Assembly: GCA_036426205.1 (NCBI GenBank)
Contig: CM071571.1
Span: forward strand, 115,811,899 to 115,875,898
Reading direction: 5' to 3'
Origin: Ascaphus truei
Lineage: Eukaryota > Chordata > Amphibia > Anura > Ascaphidae
DNA length: 64,000 nt
The notes beneath the pieces were generated by a model. It made no database searches. It was not told the DNA's origin and was given only the letters and a program-made list of their open reading frames with translations. Of the stretch, positions 47,102 to 56,859 are shown piece by piece. A program made the translations under genes and the position numbers. Numbering within the stretch: the first letter of the stretch is position 1; the number at the start of each line of letters is the position of its first letter.

Positions 47102-48186
47102 CTGTTTAAACTCTGCCCTCTCTCAGGCTAATAAAACCTACTTTTCTTCACAATTAACATGCACAAGTTTAACTCACGCAGAGTCTTCTCTGCCTTTGAC
47201 TCCCTACTCAGACCACCCTCTGCTGCCTGTTTTTCTTCCTCCTTATCCCCTCAGGACTTTGCTGACTATTTCAAGGAAAAGGTGGAATCCATACATCAGG
47301 ACATCCCCTCTGTATCCTCCTCCCATTCTACACCTCTTCCTAACTCTCCTTCTGCCTTCCCCAACTCTTTTTCTGCTGTCACAGAGCTGGATATATCGTT
47401 GCTGATCTCCTCTTCTCCCTCTACCACATGCCCTCTTGACCTCATTCCCTCCCACCTCCTAAAACCTCTTGCTCCTCCCTACACTCACAGACCAGTTTAA
47501 CTCCTTCCTCTACTCTGGTATCTTTCCCTCCTCCTTCAAACATGCAAAAGTTATACCTTTACTCAAAAATAACAAGCTTGACCCTACCTGTCTTTGTAAG
47601 ATCGTTCTGTTTCCCTCTGCCTTTTGCATCCAAAATCCTTTAACGTCTTGTATTCTCTCACTTGCTCCATTTTCTCACCACTTTTCCTCTCCTACACCCT
47701 CTACAATCTGGCTTTCACACTGCTCACTCTACTGGATCAGACCTCACTAAAATAACTAATGACTTCCATGCTGCCAAAGACAAAGGTCATTACACTCTTT
47801 TCATATTACTCAACCGCTACAGCATTTGATACTGTGGACCACCCTCTTCTCCTTCACAGTCGCAATACTCTTGGTATTTGTAACAAAGCTCGATCCTGGA
47901 TCTCCTCTTACTTCTCCCAATTTACTTTCAGTGTCTTTTTTGCTAACACCTCCTCCTCCATCGATCTCTCTGTGGGGGTACCCTAGGGCTCTGTAATGGG
48001 ACTTCTTCTCTTTTCTCTCTACACACTCTGTCTAGGTGACTTAATCACATCTCTTGGGTTCAAATATCACCTCTATGCTGATGACACACAAATTTACTTT
48101 TCCACCTGTGACCTTACACTTGCTGTACAGACCAACGTTTCTGAATGTCCCTCCACTATATAATCCTGGATAGCCCTGCGCCGACT
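47102..48186 (+). pseudogene. L2-clade LINE ORF2, linker and reverse transcriptase part
   Basis: Plus strand. Blocks: ALSQANKTYFSSQL linker (about 47,113-47,155), FADYFKEKVESIHQDI (about 47,255-47,310), FKHAKVIPLLKN (about 47,536-47,575), AFDTVDHPLLL (47,822-47,855), a [11 protein letters not shown] block where the usual Gln of VPQGS is a TAG stop (47,984-47,986), and YADDTQIYF with YADD at 48,074-48,085. Ends abruptly at about 48,186, where the long inverted-repeat element starts. The C-terminal part was not found beyond 56,497. Catalytic motif intact, frame broken. Confidence 0.85.
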
Positions 48187-48600
48187 TAGGGCTCTATGCA
48201 GTAAGCGCCGATAAGGAGTTTTTCGGCATTTTTTGCCCTCCCGATTCAGTAAGCGCCTATAAGTGGGAATTATCGGCAAGTTTTGTTCCCGATAAAAACT
48301 TATCGGCAGCCGGGTCCCGATAAGCCACTTAGCGGCACTTTTTGAACTCAGTGGAATTCAGGTAGCCCCGATCAGCTTTTCGCTGCTGATCGGCACTCCA
48401 GAATGGAGAGTTTTTCGGAAATCCAGCCCGCCAACTAAAGTTGGCAACTTGGTGGAGGAGAAGCATCGGCAAGGGCGACACTTAGAAAAAACAGCCCTTT
48501 TTCCTGTCTGTGATTGATGCCGGGGGTCTCCGGAGCTGATACCAGCACTGGAGCCCCCCGGCATGCATCCGAGGCAGGAAAAATGCATGTACAGCCCACT

Positions 48601-48636
48601 TCATTACCTTAGCGGCTAACCGCTAAGGCAATGAAG
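48601..48636. repeat. CCTTAGCGG/CCGCTAAGG hairpin, copy 2 of 13 (short form)
   Basis: TTCATTACCTTAGCGG and CCGCTAAGGCAATGAA flank CTAA. Confidence 0.8.
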
Positions 48637-48741
48637 GGGTTAACCCACCGTGCCAGTTTTATTGTGGGTAGCGGGGGTTGGTGAAGGGGGTATTTGGCCC
48701 TTGTTGTTTGTTTAGGGCTTGTGGGGGGGTTGCAGATGCAC

Positions 48742-48796
48742 TTAACCCCTTCACGACCGTAGCAGTTAATACCGCTACGGTCATGAAGGGGTTAGG
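48742..48796. repeat. CCCCTTCA/TGAAGGGG hairpin, copy 3 of 13
   Basis: TTAACCCCTTCACGACCGTAG and CTACGGTCATGAAGGGGTTA enclose CAGTTAATACCG. It is the centre of a ~245-bp palindrome. Confidence 0.85.
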
Positions 48797-48989
48797 GCCT
48801 CCCGCTACCCACCCGCAAGCCCTAAACAACCACCGTTGGGGCTAATACCCCCTTCACCCACCCCCGCTACCCACAATTAAAAATACTCACACACAGCAGC
48901 CCCACACGAAATAAATAAATAAAGATATCTAAATAAATAAATAAATGAATATAAATAAATAAATGAATATAAATAAATAATATATATAG

Positions 48990-49032
48990 AGCCAATCAGA
49001 GTTGGGATGGAGTTCCCATGCTCTGATTGGCT
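48990..49032. repeat. Hairpin with CCAAT-box stem
   Basis: GAGCCAATCAGAG and CTCTGATTGGCT flank a GGGATGGAGTTCCC inner stem. Confidence 0.8.
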
Positions 49033-49065
49033 ACCATACCATGTGAGGACGACCATGTTTCTTTT

Positions 49066-49143
49066 CATGACGTCATCTTAAAGGCAATTGAAGCAAAGCC
49101 ATTCTGATTGGCTGTGCTTTCATTGCCTTTAAGTGACGTCATC
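49066..49143. repeat. Hairpin with CRE-like TGACGTCA stem ends
   Basis: ATGACGTCATCTTAAAGGCAAT and ATTGCCTTTAAGTGACGTCAT are near-complementary arms with AGCAAAGCC/GGCTGTGCTT inside. Each arm carries a full TGACGTCA palindrome. Confidence 0.85.
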
Positions 49144-49168
49144 AATTTTTTTTTTCTCGGCCAAAACA

Positions 49169-49207
49169 CATGGTTTTCACGGCCCAATCAGGGCCGTGGG
49201 AACCATG
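49169..49207. repeat. Hairpin with CACGGCCC/GGGCCGTG stem
   Basis: CATGGTTTTCACGGCCC and GGGCCGTGGGAACCATG flank AATCA. Confidence 0.85.
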
Positions 49208-49216
49208 ACGAAAATG

Positions 49217-49252
49217 TGACGTCATAGGCCTTTAAAAGCCTATGTCGTCTCA
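49217..49252. repeat. Hairpin with second CRE-like site
   Basis: TGACGTCATAGGCTTT-type stem: CATAGGCCTTTAAAAGCCTATG is the core, with TGACGT on the left and a decayed CGTCTCA on the right. Confidence 0.75.
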
Positions 49253-50264
49253 TTTTGAAGCCAGGCGCCGAGGAGGAAGGACCTCCTACAGAAGAAGAAG
49301 GCCAGGGCATGGCCGAAGACGGAAAGAAGACCCCGGAAGAAGATTGAAGAAAGAAGAATACAGAGGAAGATGGATTACAAATAGAAGACCCGTGGATTGA
49401 TTTGGATTTTTAGTGTAATGTTTATTTTTTTATGGTTTATTATTTTATGGGTTCCTGTGCCTGGTGGATTGGTTCGTGAGTAAGCTGTTCAACGGGAGTC
49501 GGTGGGGTCAAGTAATGGTAAGTGAACTAAAGAAATTTATTTTATTTAACTTGATTTTTATTTTAAAGGCTTTTTACATGGGTATATTTTTTATTCTTTG
49601 CTTTATCATTTCTTGCCACTGTATGTATGTATGTATGTCTAGAGAGATATATATATACATACAGGGTAAGAAATGATGTTGTTTTAAAAGCTTGATTTGC
49701 TGTGTTTTACATTAATTTGGCTATGCTTAAATGTGTGTATAATGTATTTTAAAATTAGATAGAAGTAATTGTTGCTATAGTATGGTGTAGTTTAGGTCAG
49801 GGTCAGCCTTGCTTTTCTATATTGTATTCTTGTTGGTACTTATATTTTTTCACAGGATAATTTGTTCTGTTGAACGCTTGAATTAGTTAATTGTTTAATT
49901 GTTAGGGATGGAATTTATATTGTTTAGGGATGTCATTAATGAATGCTAATTGATGTATGTTTACTGGATTGCTTAAAATAGTATACTTGTTTGGAGGTAT
50001 TGGTATTTTGTTTTGAATGTTATTGTTAACATTCATTTGCAGAATGTATATGGTGCATAGATTGTATGCATCATATATACAATGTAAATGCAATGTTTTG
50101 ATTGTCATTTGAGGTTTTGATTGGCATTTGAGGATTTTGATTGTAAGATCAGATAGGATAATTAAAGGAAATAGATTTTATTGTAGTGTGTCTGTATGGA
50201 GAAGTGTTATTTGTAATACAGCATGTTTTTGATAACCCTTCTACATTTATTTGTATATTGGCCC
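49253..50264. other. Purine-rich then AT-rich stretch
   Basis: A GAAGAAGAAGG-rich segment (about 49,268-49,390) that could look like an exonic enhancer, a GTAAGT donor-like site at about 49,518, a TATG microsatellite at about 49,621-49,640, then AT-rich DNA. No gene seen. Confidence 0.5.
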
Positions 50265-52150
50265 TCTAGCACACACACTTCTCACACTGCACACACACTG
50301 ACTGACACACTTCTCTTGCCACACTAAGCACACACACTTCTCACAACTGCACACACACTTCTCACAATCTGACACACTGCTCATTGCTCACACTGCACAC
50401 ACACATTACACACTGCACACCACTGGCTCACACTGACAGCAACAAACTCTGCACACCCTGCACACACACCCAAAAACTGCTTCATTGCTCACACTTCCAT
50501 TTCTCACGGCCCTGCACACACACCTCGCTCACGACTGACACACACTGCTCCTTGCTCACAAACCTGACACACTGCTCGACATCTGCACAACACACTGACA
50601 CACCCTTCAACAACTGCACACACACTGCTCATTGCTCCACCACTGCACACCCTGACAACACGCTCATTGGCTCACACTGCACACAACATGCTCACAGGCT
50701 GCACAAACTGCTCCATTTGCTCACACTTGCACCCATACTTCGGGGTCACACTGCACCACACTGACACAACACACACTGACACACCGGCTCACTCAACTGC
50801 AACACACACTGACACACAGGCTGCACACACTCTGCCCACCACACTTGCTCATTGGCTCACACTGCACACAACTTACCCCTGCCCTCATTGCTCACACTGC
50901 ACACACTGACACACTGCTCATTGCTGCAGCAACTGACACCCACTGCTCATGGCTTGCTCACCCTGACACACTGCTCACTACTGCACACACAACACTGACA
51001 CACACTGCACACTCACACACAGTCTGCTCATTGCTCACACTCCGGCACACACTGACACCCCTGCTCATTGCTCACAAGACTGCACAACCTTTCACACTGA
51101 CACACACGCTCATTGCCACACTGCACACCCTGCTCACACTGCACACAACCTGACCCACACCGACCCCTGCTCACAACTTGCACACCACCACACTGAACAC
51201 CCACTGCACCTGGCAACACACACTGCTCATTGCTCACACTGCCAAACTGACACCTGCTCATGGCAACACTTCACACACACACTGCTCACACTGACACACA
51301 CTCTGCTCATTGCTCACAAACACTGCCACACACTGCTCACACTGACCAACACAAACACTTGCTCATTGCTCACGACTGCCCACCTGCTCACACTGGGCAC
51401 CCACACACTACCACACTTGACAACACTGCTCACAACTGCCACACACAACTGACACACAGTCACACTGCACACCACACTGCCTCTTGTCCTCACACACTGC
51501 CACACAGGACTTTACAACCCTGCTCATTGCTCCACTGTCACATGACCACACTGCTCATTGTCACACTGCCCCACACTCTCACACATCTGACACACACTGC
51601 TCATTGCTCCAATACTGCACCACCCCCTTCCTGTACACTGCTCACAAGCTTCGCACACACTGACACATACACACTTGACACACGTTCTCACAAGCTGCAC
51701 ACACACACTGACACACACTGCCATGCACACTTCAACAAGGCACTGTCTCATTTCTCACCTATCACTCTTCAACACACTTGACGTCCACAGCCCTTCTCAT
51801 TTTCTCACACGCTGCTTACAGCGAGACGCTGCTCACATCTGACACACAACTGTCTCATTGCTCACACTGCACACACTGCTTCACAAGCACACTTGCACAC
51901 CACTGACACACATCTGACACAAACCTGCTCACATCTGCTACACAACCCTTCCACACACTGCACACTGCACACACACTGCGCATTTGCTCACCGACCTGCA
52001 CACACTGACACACTGCTTCATTTCTTCACGACTTGTCAACACACTGACACACCTGGCGCATTGCACACGGCACACACCTGACTGAACTCACACTGACACA
52101 CACCACACAGACACCACAACACACCACACACACACACACCATACACACAC
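50265..52150. repeat. ~1.9-kb degenerate CA-rich minisatellite
   Basis: Irregular mix of CACACTGCTCATTGCTCACA and CTGCACACACTGACACAC blocks, with a higher-order period around 40 bp. Single-base indels are frequent, so no unit is clean. Cysteine/serine/histidine-rich frames through it are repeat translations. Confidence 0.88.
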
Positions 52151-52179
52151 ACAAACACACTACACTTATACATAAAATC

Positions 52180-52505
52180 ATCAGCCTACCTACTTGGGGA
52201 TTATTTTTGAGGCCCCCAAAAATGTGCTGCAGGGTGGGGGTTGTGCTGCGGTGGAGGGGAGGAATGGCTGCTGCGGGGGGCCCTCGCCTATGCTGCGTGG
52301 GGCCTGGTGGTATGGCCCGGTGCACCGCGTGGGGGCAGGGGGGGGGGAGGTGCAGGACGAATCCCTTGGTCGCTAACGGCAGGGCCAGGGGGGCCTGTAT
52401 TGCGGCGCTTGGGGGCCTTGTTGCTTGGCGGCGGTGGAGTCCGACCGAGGAAATCCCCCCTCCCACTCATCCTGTCACGCGGTGGCAGGGGGAGCCGGGA
52501 GGTTA
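52180..52505. other. GC-rich block
   Basis: CpG-richer segment with G runs. Its right end, CTGTCACGCGGTGGCAGGGG, recurs at about 59,609-59,630. Origin unknown; I do not call a promoter. Confidence 0.45.
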
Positions 52506-52687
52506 TCCATGTGGTGGTGTATAATATATTATTAATTTAAATATATATATAAGAGAGAGTATAGAGAGAGATAGAGATAGAGAGAGAGGGTAGAGACACA
52601 CATATTTATATATATATATATATATAGTTGCATGATGAAGCCACTGTACACATTCATGGGTGAAGGGTGGTATCGGGCCAGTGTGGC

Positions 52688-52740
52688 TTAACCCCTTAAT
52701 ACATTTGCGGTTATTATCCGATAAGGTGTTTAAGGGGTTA
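52688..52740. repeat. CCCCTTAAT hairpin, copy 4 of 13
   Basis: AACCCCTTAATACATTTGCGG against CCGATAAGGTGTTTAAGGGGTT, with several mismatches in the middle. Confidence 0.75.
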
Positions 52741-52888
52741 ATTGATATCTGAATGTAATTGCAATGTATTGGCTTTGTATTGGCTATGTATTTTGTGGAC
52801 AACGAAAGCACAAGGATGTTGCTGGTGACGGGGGCTCTTATTGATGAGGTCAGTAGTACTTTATTTATTGTAATATGCTAGTTAATGT

Positions 52889-52945
52889 GTTTAATAATGG
52901 GCAAATAATTATTATCCCTATCTGGATAATAGTTATTTTGCACTT
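52889..52945. repeat. AATGGGCAAATA hairpin, member 2
   Basis: Left arm AATAATGGGCAAATAA, right arm TTATTTTGCACTTATT (one base of the stem lost). Confidence 0.75.
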
Positions 52946-53109
52946 ATTGTACTGTAGGTGTTGGGGAAGGGGGGGGTGTATGTATCAATGTATAGGCCAG
53001 GTTTATTTTTTTTACATTCAGGGTTTGTTCCGTGGTTCTGCGTGAGACCTCTGGAGACCATGCGGGTCTCCTCGGGTATCTCACGGGTATCAAGCTGGTG
53101 GTTCCAGGG

Positions 53110-53265
53110 TGACACCTGCGGGGATGAAGCGGTGGCCTCACATCTGGGGGCACCGCGGACCCGTAGACTGCAGGGATGAAGCGGTGGTCCCACATCCGTG
53201 GGGGCACCGCGGATCATATGTGGGGGATGAAGCGGTGGTCCACATCCGTGGGGGCACGCGGACCC
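53110..53265. repeat. Three-unit tandem block, unit A
   Basis: Three units containing GGGATGAAGCGGTGG and CCGTGGGGGCACCGCGGA. Unit B has one such unit (60,321-60,363), unit C three (61,488-61,650). Confidence 0.8.
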
Positions 53266-53477
53266 ATCGTGAGCACTCGTGAGTTCCCCAGACCCCTGTG
53301 GGAACCACGAGGCTCCGCAGACACCGTGGGTCTGACCGGGGCTCCCAGACATCAAGGGCTCACCGTGGGGACCCAATTGTGGCCCACGGTGACCCAAGGA
53401 GACCACTGGGCGCCATGGCGCTTGGGGACCCACCAACAGGCCTCCAGAACCTGTTTGAAATTAGCTGCTGGTACCTG

Positions 53478-54229
53478 TGTGAGGACTCTGGATCGCGGAC
53501 CCGCGTCCTGGTCCCTCCTCACCTACATTAAACCCCCGCTGCCATGGCGCGCACTCCTCGCTGGCGTCACTTACCTCCGGCGGCTCTGGGGTTCCCCGTC
53601 GTCCTCTGCGGGTTCGCGCTCCTGCGGATCTTCCCTCTCTCATGCAGCTGCTACGTTTACAAGCGCACGCCCGTCTCGTTACAGAGCACGTGCAGGACTC
53701 TCTTAATTATTCACTGCTCCTGCAGTGAGGCTCCGCCCCCCACCACACACAAGGATCAATCAGGCATAAAGACGCTCACTGTATCCTCCTTGGACAGCCT
53801 ATCCAGGACAGCTCCATGACTCCTCCAGGACTGCCTCCTCTTCTATTGGTCAGCCACGACTTTATATTGCCTGTCCTGATTCAGTCATTGCTCAACACTA
53901 GTTTCCACTAGGATCACTATTCTGGCATTCTCTCTCTTCATTACTAAGGTTACAGACTTGGACTTGGCGGACGTCCTTCTCTGGCTCTCGACCCCTGCTT
54001 GGACAAACGACCTTCCGGAATTCTCCAATCCCTAACCTTGGCTAAACGGCAACGACGACGGCACTTCTATAACGGTACGGCAATATTGCTAGGAAACGTC
54101 ACCTGGCCTGGCAACGCCAAAATCACCACACTCCGGACACGCCTCCTTTGCTTGTGGTGCGTTGCCCATATACGTTCCTCACCTCAGTAGAAGGGAGGGT
54201 CTGGTCTGCGGGGCAGTACCGGCGTAACA
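53478..54229 (+). mobile_element. Solo LTR in unit A (752 bp)
   Basis: Starts TGTGAGGACTCTGG and ends CCGGCGTAACA. Right flank CCCTG (54,230-54,234). Left flank CCTG, with one C missing compared with unit C. Same insertion as 61,862-62,626; absent from unit B at 60,580-60,584. Strand is assigned by TG...CA orientation and is tentative. Confidence 0.8.
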
Positions 54230-54548
54230 CCCTGTAGGTCTGTCAGGTGCCCGCCAGCCCACCGGGGACTCGCGTGGGGATGTGGTTTGAACCCTGTTTG
54301 TAAAAGGATAAATCATGTATTTATGGGGGGGCACAGGGGGGTGGGTAAGGTAAGTATTTAATAAATAGAATGATGCTATTGTGGGGCTGGTATTGTTTTC
54401 GTGGGGTACGGGGGGGGGGGGGGTTCCCCAACGGGATGTGGGTAGGCCTCCCTTGTGGGTTGTGGGTGAGGTGGGTAGGCCTCACGGGGTGGGGGGTTAG
54501 TGTGGGAGGGGAGGGTATGTAGGCCCCCGAGGTCATGCGTGAGGAGGG

Positions 54549-54601
54549 TTAACCCCTTAATGACTGTAGCGGTTTATAAACGCTATGGTGTTAACGGTTA
54601 G
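54549..54601. repeat. CCCCTTAAT hairpin, copy 5 of 13
   Basis: TTAACCCCTTAATGACTGTAGCGG on the left; the right arm is damaged by small deletions (GGTGTTAACGGTT). Confidence 0.7.
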
Positions 54602-54643
54602 GGGACATTACTTTGGATGTTTTTTCATTCTTGTCTTTTGCAG

Positions 54644-54707
54644 CAGTGGAGGGGGCATGGGCAGGGATGAAGAGGGGATGGGCCTTCATCGTGGCAACCG
54701 GAAATGG
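54644..54707 (+). other. Exon-like 64-bp block with splice-type borders, unit A
   Basis: Preceded by TTCTTGTCTTTTGCAG and followed by GTGAGT at 54,708-54,713. Contains ATGGGCAGG, but an extra G shifts the frame compared with units B and C. Confidence 0.5.
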
Positions 54708-54829
54708 GTGAGTGCTATAGGATTTAATGTATTTATTGTTGTTTATGTATTTTAAATACACAGGTCGTGTATGTTGTTTATGCTATGTTTATTGGGGGCA
54801 AATGTCCCCAATAAACATGCTATTCTGCC

Positions 54830-54876
54830 TTAACCCCTTCATTGCTTGGCGGCTATATTGCTATGGTAATGAAGCA
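54830..54876. repeat. CCCCTTCATTGC hairpin, copy 6 of 13
   Basis: AACCCCTTCATTGCTTGGCGG against GCTATGGTAATGAAG, short right arm. It directly follows the TGTTTATTGGGG/CCCCAATAAACA hairpin at about 54,785-54,818. Confidence 0.65.
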
Positions 54877-54884
54877 GCATTTAT

Positions 54885-55190
54885 GTATTAAATAATATTG
54901 TGCGGAAGCAGGGGGTCCCTGAGCTGAACGCATGATGTGTGGCTCAGAGACCCCCTGTTCCCGAGTTAGGTACGGCCCTGGTTTGGGGCATCTGTTACAG
55001 TGTTTGCCGCCATATTTATAGCGGCACACAAGCGGAATGGGGCGCTTAATAAAGATGGCGGCGGCGACACATGCCCATCCGATCACACATACCGGGGCTG
55101 TAACTCGGGAAGCAGAGGGTTCTGGTCCACACAAGCAACGCGGTTCAGCTCAGGGGACCCCCTGCTCACAGTACACTATTATTAAAAAAC
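54885..55190. repeat. ~300-bp palindrome of second type, unit A
   Basis: Arms: AGCAGGGGGTCCCTGAGCTG...GAGTTAGGTAC and its complement ending TTCAGCTCAGGGGACCCCCTG. The centre is near 55,030 around a GCCGCCATATTTATAGCGG segment. The cleaner copy is at 63,290-63,580. Confidence 0.8.
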
Positions 55191-55261
55191 ATTCATGCTG
55201 CTTCGTTACCGTAGACACTAACCGCAAAGGTAAGGAATGATTGTTTATTGTTATGTGTTAC

Positions 55262-55525
55262 TGATAGTGTAGATGTGCAGAGGGTCTCCGGAGCTGAACT
55301 GCTTTGGTTTTAGGTCCGGGGACCCCCTGCTCCGAGATACAGGCCCTTTATGGGGTGCCTGTATCCCTCTGCTTTGTATACATTCCGCGGTCACGTGATC
55401 GGGACCTTTAAATGCAGAGGAGTACGGCCACTCATAAAGGGGCCTGTAATCTTGGGAACAGGGGGTCCCCCGACCTGAAACCAATGCGGTTCAGTCCGGA
55501 GGACACCCCTGCACATGTACACTAT
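55262..55525. repeat. CACGTG/TCACGTGATC-centred palindrome, unit A
   Basis: Diverged relative of 17,490-17,805. Arms TAGTGTAGATGTGCAGAGGG and CCTGCACATGTACACTA, centre GGTCACGTGATC near 55,393. Confidence 0.82.
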
Positions 55526-55852
55526 CAGTAAAAGTTGTTTATAAATACTTTATATTTTGCCGATGTTTGCGCTGAGAGCGGCTGGTCTCTCTTGCTGCAA
55601 ACACCTATCGGCAGAAAAGGCCCATCGGAAGGTTACGGGAGCAGGTGAATCGGCACAGCTCATCGGCAGTTTTGCTTTCGCATTACTTTAGTGATGTTAG
55701 GGGGGTATAGGTGTTGTTGGGTCATTATATATATTATTTAGTTAGGTGGGCTGGTGTGTGTGTTTTCTTTTTATTGTGGGTAGTGGGGGTGGGTGAAGGG
55801 GGTATTAGCCCCAACGGTGTTGTTTAGGGCTTGCGGGTGGGTAGCGGGAGGG

Positions 55853-55907
55853 CTTAACCCCTTCATGACCGTAGCTGTATTAACCGCTATGGTCGTGAAG
55901 GGGTTAA
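55853..55907. repeat. CCCCTTCATGACCG hairpin, copy 7 of 13
   Basis: TTAACCCCTTCATGACCGTAG and CTATGGTCGTGAAGGGGTTAA. Mirror partner of the hairpin at 48,742-48,796. Confidence 0.85.
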
Positions 55908-56005
55908 GTGCCACCCGCAACCCCACCCGCAAGCCCTAACAAACAACAAGGGCCAAAAACCCCCTTCACCCACCCCGCTACCCACAATAAACTGGCACGG
56001 TTCTT

Positions 56006-56047
56006 TAACCCCTTCATTACCTAGCGGTAACCGCTAAGGTAATGAAG
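56006..56047. repeat. CCTAGCGG/CCGCTAAGG hairpin, copy 8 of 13
   Basis: TTCATTACCTAGCGGT and ACCGCTAAGGTAATGAA. Mirror partner of 48,601-48,636. Confidence 0.8.
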
Positions 56048-56497
56048 TGGGCTTTAAATGCATTTTTCCTGCCTCGGATGCATGCCGGGGTAGTCGGTGC
56101 TGGTATTAATGGTGGTCAGCCCCGGAGAACCTCGGCATCAATCCCAGCCGGAAAAAGGCCTGAATTTTTTCTAAGTGCCGATCCGCCACTCATCCGCTGC
56201 TCTCAGAAGCAAACTTGCCATCTTTTCTTGCGTGGCTGATTCGCCAGCAAAACGCCATTCTACAGTGGCGAATAGTCAGATTAGCTACTCGCCACTACTA
56301 GAATACAGCGTGGCGGAAAATGTTTCATTTTTAGGCGAAAGGTGCCTTCACGCCTCGCCACCGGGCAGAAAAAAAAAAGCCAGCCAAACTAGCGTTTTTT
56401 TTTAATCTCGCCACTTTCTCGCCCCTTACTGAATACGAAGGCTTTTTGGGCGGAAGTGGCGAGAAGTGCCTTTCCGCCACTTACTGCATGGTGCCTA

Positions 56498-56859
56498 AGT
56501 CCTCAAGCTTTTGATCAGTTTCCAATGATTCGGCCACTTTGCTATTCAGAAAGCTTCGATAAGCTTCCAAACTCAATGGATGTGCATTTTCCCGAACGGC
56601 CTCACTCCTTTCCAAACATAGCGAGTGGGAGCTGAAAAAAGCGAAATAGCAAACAATTTTCAGAAGATCGTTATTCTAGTAGCCCCGATAATGTCATAGG
56701 GGCTCTGAAATAGCAAGCTTATCACAGATTTTATCGTGCCACCAAGGGTGGCACAATGGGGATGAGAGTAGGAAAAATGTTTTTACCTGCATCAGTTAAA
56801 GCCGGTGAGTCTGGAGGTGTTATATGCATAAGGGACAAATAAGTAGGATCAGGAGGAAT
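56498..56859. other. Unassigned stretch between inverted arm and Penelope-like fragment
   Basis: Contains short self-complementary bits (AAGCTTCGATAAGCTT; CCACCAAGGGTGG) but no recognisable element. Confidence 0.4.

Larger units (their letters stand above)
48187..48908. repeat. Left arm of an 8.3-kb inverted-repeat structure
   Basis: Starts TTAGGGCTCTATGCAGTAAG. About 720 bp of this arm reappear as reverse complement at 55,747-56,497, which ends CTTACTGCATGGTGCCTAAG. The inner third (about 48,648-48,892) is itself palindromic around the hairpin at 48,742-48,796, but the outer 450 bp (CCGATAAG/CTTATCGGC-rich, then a GCCGGGGGTCTCCGGAGCTG block) are not, which supports true inverted arms. Confidence 0.75.
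52610..55545. repeat. Modular hairpin repeat, unit A (full)
   Basis: Order: TA microsatellite, CCCCTTAAT hairpin, AATGGGCAAATA hairpin, a CTGCGTGAGACCTCTGGAGACC segment, a ~50-60 bp tandem block (three units), a solo LTR, a second CCCCTTAAT hairpin, an exon-like block, a TGTTTATTGGGG/CCCCAATAAACA hairpin, and two long palindromes. Matches unit C (61,217 to window end) and, in part, unit B (59,815-61,100). Confidence 0.82.
55747..56497. repeat. Right arm of the 8.3-kb inverted-repeat structure
   Basis: Reverse complement of 48,187-48,908 with about 20-25% scattered differences by eye, ending in CTTACTGCATGGTGCCTAAG. The outermost bases on both sides read ACTTAGG when taken inwards. No clear target duplication, though CTTAG and CTAAG next to the ends are near-identical pentamers. 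Confidence 0.75.

Noticed and set aside
50265..52150. CRISPR-like array
   Set aside because: Units are contiguous and degenerate without unique spacers, and the rest of the window is vertebrate transposon DNA.
52180..52505. CpG-island promoter
   Set aside because: GC-rich and partly shared with 59,585-59,640, so it is more likely repeat-derived; no gene lies downstream.
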